A stretch of DNA of 64,000 bases from Letharia columbiana (Eukaryota > Ascomycota > Lecanoromycetes > Lecanorales > Parmeliaceae), in assembly GCF_014066305.1 (NCBI RefSeq), contig NW_023501053.1:67501-131500 (forward strand), read 5' to 3'. Below are positions 55,240 through 64,000 of the stretch, one piece after another; position 1 is the first letter of the stretch; every line of letters starts with the position of its first letter. Below the pieces are notes generated by a model. The model had not been told where the DNA came from and ran no database searches. It was given only the letters and a program-made list of their open reading frames with translations. The translations under genes were made by a program, and so were the position numbers.

Positions 55240-56541
55240 AGAGGATGGATTGATGGATAGATAGATGGCGGAAAGCGTTTTGGAATTTTCAGTCTTACCG
55301 TACTCGTGTTCACTCGGATTTGCAACCTATTAGGATCTGCAATCTCCAAAATCTGATGTTTGTTATTTACTATCCAATAAAAATATAGTTGAAACCCCTT
55401 TAAAACAAAGCGTAGAATTAAGCATTCAAGTTTTAAAAACTTTTAGAAGTTTAATACTTAGAGATGATTAATAAAATTATATAGTAAAGTAATAAAATAC
55501 GAACGTTAAAACTCTATTATATAACTCTACTAATATAACCTCGATTTCAAAAAAAAATATATATATTCTAAGATTTTTAAAATATTATTCTATACTCTAT
55601 TTTTCTCGAGTTTTTAATTAGATAATTATGAAATAATAGATTATAAGAATAAGTTTTAGAGATTCTAGATTCTAGACGATTATAGATGTTAATAAGTACG
55701 AGTATAAATACGTATATACTCCTCGCTAGAAATAAAGAAAAAACTGCCTCGTGTATAGTAAAATTGTTATCGTAGTTGTTAGCAGCAGCCCTTACGGGGG
55801 CCCTACGAAGGCTCTACGGGGGCCCTACGGGGGCCCTTGGAGGTGTTTGGGTCTAAATAGGGGCGTCTGGCTGTCAAGCGCAGACACCCTCGGGACCAGG
55901 CTTTTTTAGCTGAGTTGCTAACAGTAGTCTTATTACCTTACTTGCTTCGCTTATAGTAGACTCTAGCTTAAAGTTACTTATATTCGAATATTCGATTATT
56001 ATTTAATATTTTACTTAGAGAAGTCATATAGATAAAACTATATATATACAATTTTTAGAGATATTAAAATACGGAAATGTTAGAAACATCTAGTACCAAC
56101 GTCCTAAATCGTCGCATGCAAAATCTGTAAAATTCGTATTTATATAAATTACTCTTTAAAAGGCTGAAGTAATGAGCGATTATAGTGAATAAAAGGATAT
56201 TGAACGTTAGGGGGTTTAAAAATCATTGTGGTGGTGCAATATAACTGTTCGATATTCTGATTTGTATGTAGGCGAGTACCTTGGTGGGACCACGATTAAG
56301 ATTGGTGCCGCAAAACCTTGTCTGGTTCCCAAAATGTCAACTCTGCCGAGCGAAATCGAAAAAATTCTCCATGTTTTGACACCATGAATACACAATCACC
56401 CAACCTGATGGGCTTCAATCCTTCATCTTTCAGGTCCGAGTGGCGCAGTATCAAGTTTTTTCCCCGAGATTTAAGCTCTAGTCCACTACTATGATATTCC
56501 TACCTTACTCTTCCGCCAGTAGCCTCTGATTGGCGTCCAGA
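55240..56541. other. AT-rich pocket and intergenic region
   Basis: 55380-56250 is AT-rich, TA-heavy and gene-free like the block at 258-6300, and is likely another RIP-decayed repeat. No protein motif could be read in it. A GC-rich island is embedded at 55777-55923. The remainder to 56541 is the promoter side of the phosphatase gene. Confidence 0.6.
55777..55923. repeat. GC-rich island with inverted ends inside AT-rich DNA
   Basis: 147 bp bounded by TGTTAGCA (55777-55784) and its inverse complement TGCTAACA (55916-55923). Inside are several copies of a CTACGGGGGCCC-like unit in tandem (about 55791-55840). It may be a small non-autonomous element or the surviving end of a larger one. Confidence 0.45.
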
Positions 56542-57796
56542 ATGCGTGCACTCAAAAAGACACTGAACGTTCTATCAATATCACCAGTATTGCACCATTC
56601 AGCGTGCCGCAGAGCGGCCTTCTTTTTGCCCAAGGATCTCGGCTCCTGTTCTCCTCTTCCTAATGCTGTCGCAAGTAAGCGCATGTCCACTTCTTCTACG
56701 CCATCACATTCACCATCGCCTTTTACGCCCAGATCCACCCCCACCTTTTCCTACCGAATCGGGGCATCTTTCTCTGCCAAAGGACGCCGCTTCGATCCTA
56801 AGACGGACGTTTTCACCTTCAATAACCAGACGCAGATTACCTCCGAGCAAGACGTTTTCACGGGGCGGCCAAACAGCGGCCAGGATGCTTTCTTCGTAAG
56901 CAAGGCGGGCAACAGCAGTAACGTGGCATTTGGTGTGGCCGATGGAGTGGGCGGCTGGGCTGATCAGGGGATTGACTCCGCCGACTTCTCCCATGGACTG
57001 TGTCAAGGGATGGCTAGGATCGCCAGAGAACTACATTCGCCGGACAAGAAAGATCTTTGGCCTCAATATATCCTTGGTAATGCCTATCAGGAGATACTTC
57101 GGGAGGGCAAGATCGGTGGTGGTGGGAGCACGGCATGTTTAGCTACTGGGGATGAAGACGGAAATTTGAAAGTGGCTAAGTGAGTCTGCAGCGGCGGCAA
57201 TACTATGATCGAGACTTATACATAGCAACAGCCTTGGCGACTCGGGGTTCATACAATTTCGCCTGAATGCTGTCCACCACTTCTCGAACCCTCAGACACA
57301 CGCGTTCAACACACCTTTCCAGCTCTCTGTGATACCGCCAAAGATACTCGCTCTCTCGCGGCTTTTCGGTGGGAAGCAATTGAGCGATTCCCCTGAGGAC
57401 TCGAACGATACGAGTCATGAAGTACGTCATGGCGACGTCTTGATGTTTGCTACTGACGGTGTCTGGGACAATCTGAGCACACGCGAGCTGCTGAAAATTG
57501 TGAGCCGGCAAATGACTGGATTTCATGCTTGGGAGACTGGGGAGAAAGGTACGACTGTATCCGAAATGATACATGATCTCACACAGGATGGTGGGATTCC
57601 CAAGCAACATGAGAACAACTTACAGACACTATTGGCGGTCAACGTTGTTGGGGAAGCTAAAGCTGTCAGTATGAACACCAAGCGAGATGGTCCTTTCGCC
57701 AAGGAGGTCCAAAAATTCTACCCACATGAGAACTATCACGGCGGAAAGGTTGATGACATTTGTGTCATCGTAGCGATCGTGGTCCGAAATGAGTAA
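56542..57796 (+). CDS. PTC7: mitochondrial PP2C-type phosphatase Ptc7
   Basis: Two exons, 56542-57179 and 57232-57796, give 400 aa. Ptc7-type phosphatases (PPTC7) are Mg/Mn-dependent Ser/Thr phosphatases of mitochondria; in yeast Ptc7 controls coenzyme Q synthesis. The N-terminus is basic and Ser-rich without acidic residues (MRALKKTLNVLSISPVLHHS), as for a presequence. Catalytic motifs: GQDAFFVSKAGNSSNVAFGV, ADGVGGWADQGIDSADFSHG, GGGGSTACLAT, then NLGDSGFIQFRLN restored across the 52-bp intron, FATDGVWDNLSTRELLKIV, and the last metal site KVDDICVIVAIV. Metal-binding aspartates of the PP2C fold are present. The start ATG at 56542 is the first in frame after an upstream non-ATG stretch. Confidence 0.94.
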
Positions 57797-58258
57797 TATA
57801 AGTGTCCGAGATGTACATACATCAATTGCATTTGGGCGTCGTTTCATCCTACGAATAGAGCGGCATTGCAGGCGCGTAGGGATAGGACAAGCGGCATCCT
57901 ATGCATGTATACACACGAAAATTCGAAGTCATGGCTGCAGAAAGAGGATGGGTACCCAAAGTTGTTAACATTGACGTATAACGGATGCTGGAATATCTAT
58001 AAGGTACAGGCAAACCAGCGAAACTACTGCTAAAATCGTCGTCTATCACCCTCAAGAGATTACATGCCAAGATATTTGGTAGCCCATAGCAACAGCCGAG
58101 TAAACAGTTTCTTGGCGCCAATCGTCGCGCGCTTTTCCGCTTCAGACAGCTCGAACTCAACACTTCAGCATCCGTTCCAAACTGTTTCGTTAAGTGATTG
58201 CTTTGCTAAAGTCCTTGGGTCAGATGGTAGTCATGTATTGTGCCTTGCGCTCAGTCCC
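57797..58258. other. intergenic and possible 5' leader
   Basis: The kinase frame is open up to 58064, but this part has no conserved sequence and is probably untranslated. Confidence 0.5.
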
Positions 58259-60823
58259 ATGACTTCGCATACAATGGCCACCATCTCGGCAGCATCTCCA
58301 ACACCTATAGGCGCAAGCTACCTCGACCCACCAGGACGCCCGAGATCGCGACAGAACCTCAGCAACCAGCCCTCGAGGCCGAACCTGAAGCGCAATGCGC
58401 CATTGTTCCACAAGTCAGACGTCAATGTATCTGCTTTGCCCCAGGCATGGAAGTTTTCCATCGGAGACAGTTCGGATGATGAAGTGCCTGTGGCTCCAAT
58501 GAAATTTAGTGCAGAAGCTAAGGCTTTGCTTGGAGAAGAAGCATCAGTTTTAGGGGGATCTTCACCGTCACAAAAGAATGACATTCACATTGGAGACGCA
58601 TTACAAGAGAGGGTCAATGCAGTAAGACGAAGAAGTCCAGTTCCGCTGGGAGCGATCCGCCTCAGAGAACGCACCGCATCCCCCGCCTCCTCACGATCTG
58701 GAAGTCCGCGCATTGTTCGATTGAATTTGGGCACCGCGGCACCTTCAACGCTACGGAAGGCGACAGCGGTGGACAACTCTACGGAACAAGCGCAGCACCA
58801 TCGCGACCTCATTACACCTGCTCCTCGAACCCGAGGTCAAAAAAACCCTCCAGTGGCGGGATCTGGTAATTTACATTCGGATGCACGTGAATCAAGCACT
58901 GCGAAACCTTGGTCAGCCGGGTCCGAAGCTCAAGCCGAGCCTACGTCGAACTCCAGAGAGCACTCTAGTATCCACGAAACAGCTTTGCAAATGAGCAATC
59001 TCTCCATGAACAGAACAAAGGGTGAAGAGACCGGGGTACAAGGATCCATGCGAATCAAGAGGGTGGGCAAAGTGACTGGTCGATACCTAAGTGGTCCAGC
59101 AAGGAGGGGCATGAAAAGGAGGCAGAGTGATGAAGACCAGAGCCCAATACACGAGGATGCTCTCTCGTCAGGCGGTGGGCAATTACTCTCTTCTGGTGAA
59201 AGTAGAGACTCTCCCTTACTGCAAGTCGCCGATACATCATCCAGGGGCATTGACAGGCCTATCAGCCGACCAAAGTCGCCTCAACACGAACGACCGCCTC
59301 ACGTACGGTTTCAAAGCCAGGCTGATATTATCACCGGCAGTCCCATGCCAGGAAATCAGGAGCTACCCAAAGCACTGATTGATACAATTGAAAGCAGGCC
59401 AAGGCCGGCCCCACTGTCTAACAAGGAAGGATCATCAGGGAAACGTGTCCAGCCTATATTCAAAGTACCACCATTACCCCCGTTACCATCACGCTTTGAT
59501 CAGGAAAATGAACCTCCACCAACCTTCAAGCGAAACAAGCCCAGTGGTTCCGCTCTGTCTGAGAAACAGAAGTTCAGTGTCATGTCTGACGAAAAGATGC
59601 TCATTCAAACGCCAGCGATGTTATCACCACAAAGGCCGGCTCTCGCGGTCCGAAGTCAGAACACACCGCATCGGCCAGCTCCACCGCCACCAAAGATGAC
59701 GATGCTGGAGACTGCAACGGCGAACGCTGGTGCGGCCTCAGCAAGTCAGGCAAAAAAGAAGCGAAATTACATCTCCGTTAATGGCAAACTCTTCACTCGC
59801 ATGGATTGCATTGGCCGGGGAGGCAGCTCCAAGGTTTACCGTGTAATGGCTGAGAACTACAAGGTCTTTGCTTTAAAGAGGGTCACTCTTGAAGACCAAG
59901 ACGAGTTAGCCATTCGGGGGTACAAAGGCGAGATCGATCTACTGAAAAAATTAGAGAAGGTGGATCGGGTAGTCACGCTCCTTGATTGGGAGATCAATGA
60001 AGAGAGACACACTCTCAGCGTCCTGATGGAGATGGGCGAAAGTGATCTGAATAGAGTGCTCACACTTCGGCTCAACTCTGAAGACGCCACATTTGACGTG
60101 ACATTTACCCGCTATTTCTGGAAGGAGATGCTTGAATGCGTGCAGGCCGTGCACCAGTACGATATCGTCCATTCAGATCTCAAGCCGGCGAACTTCCTTC
60201 TCCTGCAGGGCAAGTTGAAGCTGATCGATTTTGGAATTTCCAATGCCATAGCAGACGATACTGTTAATGTACACCGCGAGCAGCATATCGGTACACCTAA
60301 TTACATGTCTCCAGAAGCTTTAGTCGACTCAAATGCTGGCAGCGGACAGCCTTCTATCATGGGCAAGGTCATGAAGTTAGGGAAACCGAGCGATGTATGG
60401 AGCTTGGGATGTATTCTGTACCAAATGACCTACGGCAAGCCTCCCTTTGCGCACATCTCGGATCAGTATCGGAAAATAATGGCCATACCGAATCCCAACC
60501 ATGTCATCAGCTTTCCCAACATTGGCATTGGAGGCGTCACGGTTCCTAGTGGCCTAATCAGGACACTCAGAGGGTGTCTGAGCCGTAACCCGATGCAGAG
60601 ACCGACAATTGAGCAGCTCCTGACATACGGTGACCCTTTTTTGTATCCAGACGCCGCCGCCAAGGATACGGTTCCAGTCAGTCAGGAACTGATCGCAAGA
60701 CTGCAGCACAATATCATCAAGCACGTTCGAGAGAAAGGCATGCCTAGTGACGCGGAGTTGTCTACCTGGCCGGCAAAATTCTTCGCCTCCATCAAAGCGG
60801 CAGTTGAGGAGGGAAGGGCTTGA
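58259..60823 (+). CDS. MPS1: spindle checkpoint kinase Mps1/TTK
   Basis: Intronless, 854 aa from ATG 58259; ATGs at 58274 or 58064 are alternatives. Mps1 is the dual-specificity kinase of the spindle assembly checkpoint and spindle pole duplication. The first about 500 residues are disordered, Ser/Pro/Arg-rich, with many SP/TP sites. The kinase domain spans about 505-800: YISVNGKLFTRMDCIGRGGS (Gly loop), FALKRVTLEDQ (VAIK-type Lys), VHSDLKPANFLLL (catalytic loop near residue 637), LIDFGISNAI (DFG, near 656), and GTPNYMSPEALVDSNAG (activation segment). These are followed by KLGKPSDVWSLGCILYQMTY and PNPNHVISFPNI, segments typical of Mps1. All catalytic residues are present. The C-terminal tail after the kinase is short. 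Confidence 0.95.
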   Translation: MTSHTMATISAASPTPIGASYLDPPGRPRSRQNLSNQPSRPNLKRNAPLFHKSDVNVSALPQAWKFSIGDSSDDEVPVAPMKFSAEAKALLGEEASVLGGSSPSQKNDIHIGDALQERVNAVRRRSPVPLGAIRLRERTASPASSRSGSPRIVRLNLGTAAPSTLRKATAVDNSTEQAQHHRDLITPAPRTRGQKNPPVAGSGNLHSDARESSTAKPWSAGSEAQAEPTSNSREHSSIHETALQMSNLSMNRTKGEETGVQGSMRIKRVGKVTGRYLSGPARRGMKRRQSDEDQSPIHEDALSSGGGQLLSSGESRDSPLLQVADTSSRGIDRPISRPKSPQHERPPHVRFQSQADIITGSPMPGNQELPKALIDTIESRPRPAPLSNKEGSSGKRVQPIFKVPPLPPLPSRFDQENEPPPTFKRNKPSGSALSEKQKFSVMSDEKMLIQTPAMLSPQRPALAVRSQNTPHRPAPPPPKMTMLETATANAGAASASQAKKKRNYISVNGKLFTRMDCIGRGGSSKVYRVMAENYKVFALKRVTLEDQDELAIRGYKGEIDLLKKLEKVDRVVTLLDWEINEERHTLSVLMEMGESDLNRVLTLRLNSEDATFDVTFTRYFWKEMLECVQAVHQYDIVHSDLKPANFLLLQGKLKLIDFGISNAIADDTVNVHREQHIGTPNYMSPEALVDSNAGSGQPSIMGKVMKLGKPSDVWSLGCILYQMTYGKPPFAHISDQYRKIMAIPNPNHVISFPNIGIGGVTVPSGLIRTLRGCLSRNPMQRPTIEQLLTYGDPFLYPDAAAKDTVPVSQELIARLQHNIIKHVREKGMPSDAELSTWPAKFFASIKAAVEEGRA

Positions 60824-61331
60824 TTCAGACTTCTCGTACTAGGACTGGAAAGGCTTGTGCGGTATTTCCGTGGAGTCGGTAATTTTGGATAGAAGCATGC
60901 GGCTTTGGGTAATGAGGCACGAGTCTTCTTCTCAATAGCATTCAAGCGTGCTGCAGTATCCAATGGGATTGGATATCTGAGGCATTGGATGCCGTGCGGT
61001 TTGACACTCGCCGTTGTAGATACCCTTAATGTTACATCAGTACCCTTTCTATAGCATACATGAGCTGAATGATCAGCCATAACCATTACAGGCAGCCGCA
61101 AAAGGCTGACCCCTGGCCCCGACACATGATTAGGAACATCCGTGATGATAGTATTTGGGCATGATACCCTCTTATACCGCGCCTTTGATGCGAGCACTCC
61201 TCACTTGTTCACAGAGCTTTACACCTTCCTCGAGATTCATTGACTTTGGCCAATCTTTAAAGCCCACGTCTCCAAATTTTTCCACCTCCACTGGCGTCAC
61301 TATCTCTCAATCTCCCAGCCAATCACACTCT
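60824..61331. other. convergent 3' intergenic region
   Basis: This lies between the 3' ends of MPS1 (plus) and the ribosomal protein gene (minus). No gene recognised; longer frames here lack family features. Confidence 0.5.
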
Positions 61332-62063
61332 TCACCTCCCCCCCTCCCCCATCAGCGCCTCCAATTCCTCCTCCTCCTCCTCCCCCTCCACCCTCTCCTT
61401 CTCCCTCTCCCTCTCCCTCTCACCCGCCAACACCCTCAACTCCTTCACCCTGAGTATCGTGTAGCGCATCTTACTCGTCACCCTCTTCACCTTCCGCTGC
61501 CGCCGCTTCGTCTTCTCCACCACCCGCATCGGCTCCCCCTCGATGCCCACGACCACGGCCCTGCACACGAACAGGCCCTCGTCCACGTACGGCGCCCCGC
61601 GGAACGTGTAGTCCCGGCTCCCGATCATGCTCGCGCGGTTCAGGCGGAGGACGGTTCCGGGCGGGGCGTGCGGCATGTGGAAGGGCAGGCGCAGGGTGTC
61701 GCCGGCGGTGAGGAGGTAGGGGCGGGTGTGCAGGTGTGCGGTTATGTAGTGGGGGGTTTGGGCGGCGAGGAGGGGGAGGAGGGAGAGGTTGGCGTTTGTT
61801 GGGGGGGGCAGGGGGGAGCGGCGGGACAGACGGTGCGGGCGTTGAGGCGGGGTGGGTGGATGATGGCTTGGGGTTGAATTGGTGGGTGTTTGCGAGGTCG
61901 GGAGGTGGTTGAAGGATGCTTCTGGGGGGTCGGGGTCCGTGGTTGTTGTGCTGGTTGTGATGGTTGTGAGGCGGGCGCGGAGGGGAAGGAGGAATGTTGG
62001 TGGGAGTGTGGAAAGAGGTGTTGATGGTTGGCAGAGGGCTTTCGCTATACTTCGTGCGAACAT
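61332..62063 (-). CDS. MRPL49: mitochondrial large-subunit ribosomal protein bL21m
   Basis: Intronless, 243 aa. It corresponds to bacterial L21 (yeast Mrpl49), an rRNA-binding component of the mitochondrial 54S subunit. The N-terminus is a basic presequence (MFARSIAKALCQPSTPL) followed by a long Ser/Thr/Pro linker. The L21 fold starts near HYITAHLHTRPYLLTAGDTL (about residue 105). It contains LRLPFHMPHAPPGTVLRLNR, GSRDYTFRGAPYVDEGLFVC and the RNA-binding EKTKRRQRKVKRVTSKMRYT. The C-terminal tail is low complexity: Arg-Glu alternation, then a glutamate run, encoded by a pyrimidine-rich plus-strand tract at about 61335-61430; this tail is atypical and could vary. Long frames on the opposite strand and in another phase are shadows of the GC-rich linker. 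Confidence 0.88.
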   Translation of the reverse strand: MFARSIAKALCQPSTPLSTLPPTFLLPLRARLTTITTSTTTTDPDPPEASFNHLPTSQTPTNSTPSHHPPTPPQRPHRLSRRSPLPPPTNANLSLLPLLAAQTPHYITAHLHTRPYLLTAGDTLRLPFHMPHAPPGTVLRLNRASMIGSRDYTFRGAPYVDEGLFVCRAVVVGIEGEPMRVVEKTKRRQRKVKRVTSKMRYTILRVKELRVLAGEREREREKERVEGEEEEEELEALMGEGGR

Positions 62064-62347
62064 GTTGGCGACGAAATCCGTTCGTTGTGGTTAATAATAG
62101 TTTCTTTGAACGCCTTCGAAGACTGGATGGGATTTTGATGCCAAGAGGCCAGTCCTTTCTCACGGAACCAACCCGGCGCTGAGGGTTGCCGACTTAATGT
62201 CAAGTAGAATTATGTACCTCACAATTAATCCGTTCAATAATTGAATATCGTCTGAAGCGGTGTATAGCCTCTACCATTAGACCTGTACATTTTGGCAAGA
62301 GCATCTCTAATTAAAATCCCGGGTATTAATACATTGATGGGCTGTAG

Positions 62348-62361
62348 CCCCCCCCCCCCCC

Positions 62362-62402
<41 letters not shown>

Positions 62403-62474
62403 ATTTCCCCCCCCCCCCCCCCCCCCCTAAAAAAAAAAAAAAAGGGGCCCCCCCCCTTCTTCCCCCTTAAAAAA

Positions 62475-62507
<33 letters not shown>

Positions 62508-62540
62508 CAACCCCCCCCCCCCTCTTCTCCTCAAAAAACC

Positions 62541-62571
<31 letters not shown>

Positions 62572-62731
62572 AAAAACAAAAAAAAATTTTTTTTTTTTTT
62601 TTAATTAAAAAAAAAAAAAAAAAAACCCCCCCCCCACCCCCCCCAAAAAAATTCAACAAAAAAAACTCCCCCCCCCCAAAAAAAAAAAAAAAAAAACAAA
62701 AAAAAAAAAAAAACCCACTTTTTTTTTTTTA
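62348..62731. other. homopolymer-only stretch, probable assembly artefact
   Basis: About 385 bp consisting almost wholly of alternating runs of A, C and T (with a few G), including C runs over 30 and A runs over 30. It resembles no transposon, telomere or satellite and ends inside a gene. It is most simply a base-calling, consensus or gap-filling artefact. It encodes no believable protein. Confidence 0.75.
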
Positions 62732-63199
62732 GTAGGATTTCCGCCCTCTGAGCTCTCGAAGTGTCGCCGTAGCAAGGTAGGTTCCTGGAGTTGGCACAGC
62801 TTTCACGTAATTGATCTTCAGGTTCGCTGTGACCATAAAGCCTCCTGCGCCCTCCACGCCTAGACTCTGATTGATCAACCCTAAAAATCCCATGCATTCA
62901 TCAAGTATGACTCCAATGATTCCACCGGCAACGAGATGAGCGTAGCCATTGACGCCCGGGCCTAAGCTCAGCAGATTGTAGACTTCATCCACACGTATGG
63001 TGCCTGCCGCAGGTCTTTTGTAGAATGTCAACCAAGACCGTATGGTCTTGTCCGTCTTCAGTGTAACGGCAACGAGCTCGTCTTCGGTGCTTTCCTTTCT
63101 CTGGCGAGAGGGCGTGGCAAGGATGACGACATCGGTTTCTGCCAACAGCTTTGCACACCACGGAATCGACTGGAAGTACTCGTGGTCTAGGGCTGGCAT
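62732..63199 (-). CDS. PaaI/THEM4-like hotdog thioesterase, 3' end missing
   Basis: About 156 residues from ATG 63199 (MPALDHEYFQSIPWCAKLLA). Hotdog-fold acyl-CoA thioesterase: FQSIPWC start block, then the substrate/catalytic helix HLVAGGIIGVILDECMGFLG with its conserved H..GG and D/E, and the strand VTANLKINYVKAVPTPGTYL. The frame ends at RELRGRKSY because the homopolymer artefact begins there; the apparent stop TAA is created at that junction. The expected final strand and about 25-30 residues are absent, so the gene is truncated in this assembly rather than by its own stop. A 5' exon at 63356-63591 could precede it: a GTAAGG donor at 63355 and an AG at 63204 join in frame across a 152-bp intron. 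Confidence 0.75.
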
Positions 63200-63591
63200 C
63201 TTCCTAATAGTTGGGATGAGTGTACGATGGTGTTCATGGTCATGGGGGATGAAAAGAGCGGCCAGTGTGAGTGGAAGCACAGCTGGGGATTGTGAAAGCG
63301 TGGACGGCCTCTTGAAACAGGTATTAGCTTCAAGCCCACAGTTTGAACGCCTTACGCGGTTAGTAATGTGTTATCAGTGTCCAGGTACATGCTGGCAAGG
63401 TCGACTTCCTGTCGAGAATCGTCGTTGGAAAATGCGACTTGGCTTGGCGCCGCCGCTAGAGTACGAGTAGCCTGCTGTGACAGATTCAAGGCAGACGAGA
63501 CAGAGCGCTCCGAAAAACCATATGTTTTATAACATTGCACTTTTTGCCCTCTTTTCGATGACTTCTTGAGTGCTTGAACCTCTGGTGCCAC

Positions 63592-63887
63592 GATCTCATC
63601 GTGCGAAAGACCGATTTTTCAAGCTGTACAGCTGGATCTTACCCTCTAGCCTTCTGAGTCAGTCTAGATCCATATACCTTAGGCTATGCTAGTGGGCTTA
63701 GTATCTTCAGTTATTCTCCTATAATGACTCAGTGATTCCTATATGTGTTGTCGGCTAGGGTGACTCATTTCAAAGCGCTTTCCTTCATATATTCACAGAA
63801 TCCATCTCGTATCATTATAACCCCCTTATGTATTGCAGGATGCTGCGACTTTGTGCTCCTAAAAACTTGTGATAAGCTTCACTCGAG
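63592..63887. other. intergenic, nothing recognised
   Basis: About 300 bp without coding evidence. Confidence 0.4.
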
Positions 63888-64000
63888 ATGAAAAGAGTGC
63901 TCCGAAGATACCGTCGCCAGAAGCGCCCCAAGACGCAAGGCAGCCCCGATGTGGTGGTTTACAAACCAACACAAGTTCAGAGAAACCGAATTGTCCCGCA
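63888..64000 (+). CDS. possible 5' end of a gene running off the right edge
   Basis: An ATG opens a frame of 37 codons that reaches the window end without a stop, starting MKRVLRRYRRQKRPKTQ. It is strongly basic at the N-terminus. It is too short to classify and could be chance. Confidence 0.25.
   Translation, partial: MKRVLRRYRRQKRPKTQGSPDVVVYKPTQVQRNRIVP

Noticed and set aside
61155..62182. Long plus-strand and alternative minus-strand frames over the bL21m gene
   Set aside because: Low-complexity shadows of a GC-rich, Ser/Thr/Pro-coding segment; only the bL21m frame has conserved protein sequence.
62292..62897. Open frames made of proline, lysine, phenylalanine and glycine runs
   Set aside because: They are translations of the homopolymer artefact.

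Overview
The window comes from a filamentous ascomycete (Pezizomycotina, perhaps Dothideomycetes). The reasons are many short spliceosomal introns (about 45-70 bp), fungal versions of conserved eukaryotic genes, families confined to filamentous fungi (fungal STAND N-terminal domains, SesA-like domains, an AsaB/GA4-desaturase-type oxidoreductase), and AT-rich blocks of transposon sequence decayed in the manner of RIP (repeat-induced point mutation).

Layout. 1-201 holds a possible gene start running off the left edge. 258-6300 is an AT-rich relic block with a wrecked Tad-like LINE on the minus strand and a MITE-like inverted-repeat element at 603-1171. 6.6-14.4 kb is accessory: an F-box-like protein, a fungal STAND N-terminal-domain protein (3 exons), a decayed gene, and a related protein with two C-terminal membrane spans. 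15-38 kb is a core block: NSA2, YOS9/OS-9, JAC1, a pirin, SLA1, an MFS transporter, an unknown conserved protein, a PMT4-type O-mannosyltransferase, a secreted protein, ATP synthase subunit e, and dynein intermediate chain. 38.6-43.2 kb is poorly resolved: one small secreted protein plus frame-broken coding remnants. 43.3-47.4 kb has PRP4 and an AsaB-type oxidoreductase. 48.2-55.2 kb is an accessory island: an NB-ARC/TPR STAND protein, a class-C beta-lactamase-like serine hydrolase and a SesA-like protein. 55.3-56.3 kb is a second AT-rich pocket. 56.5-63.2 kb returns to core genes: PTC7-type PP2C, MPS1 kinase, mitochondrial ribosomal protein bL21m, and a hotdog thioesterase cut off by a homopolymer-rich stretch that looks like an assembly artefact.

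Most interesting signal. The NB-ARC/TPR protein carries one copy of a short motif (Y-x-D-[IV]-x-A-x-x-x-A-x-Q-x-x-G-D) just before its nucleotide-binding domain. The neighbouring SesA-like protein carries two copies at its C-terminus, exactly 30 residues apart. One motif on the receptor and two on the partner is the layout of the HET-S/NWD2 amyloid-signalling pair, so this is a candidate fungal NLR/effector pair with a HET-s-related motif. This is inference from sequence pattern and gene order only.

Exon boundaries were worked out by hand from reading frame, GT/AG signals and family conservation. They are firm for the conserved genes and tentative elsewhere.
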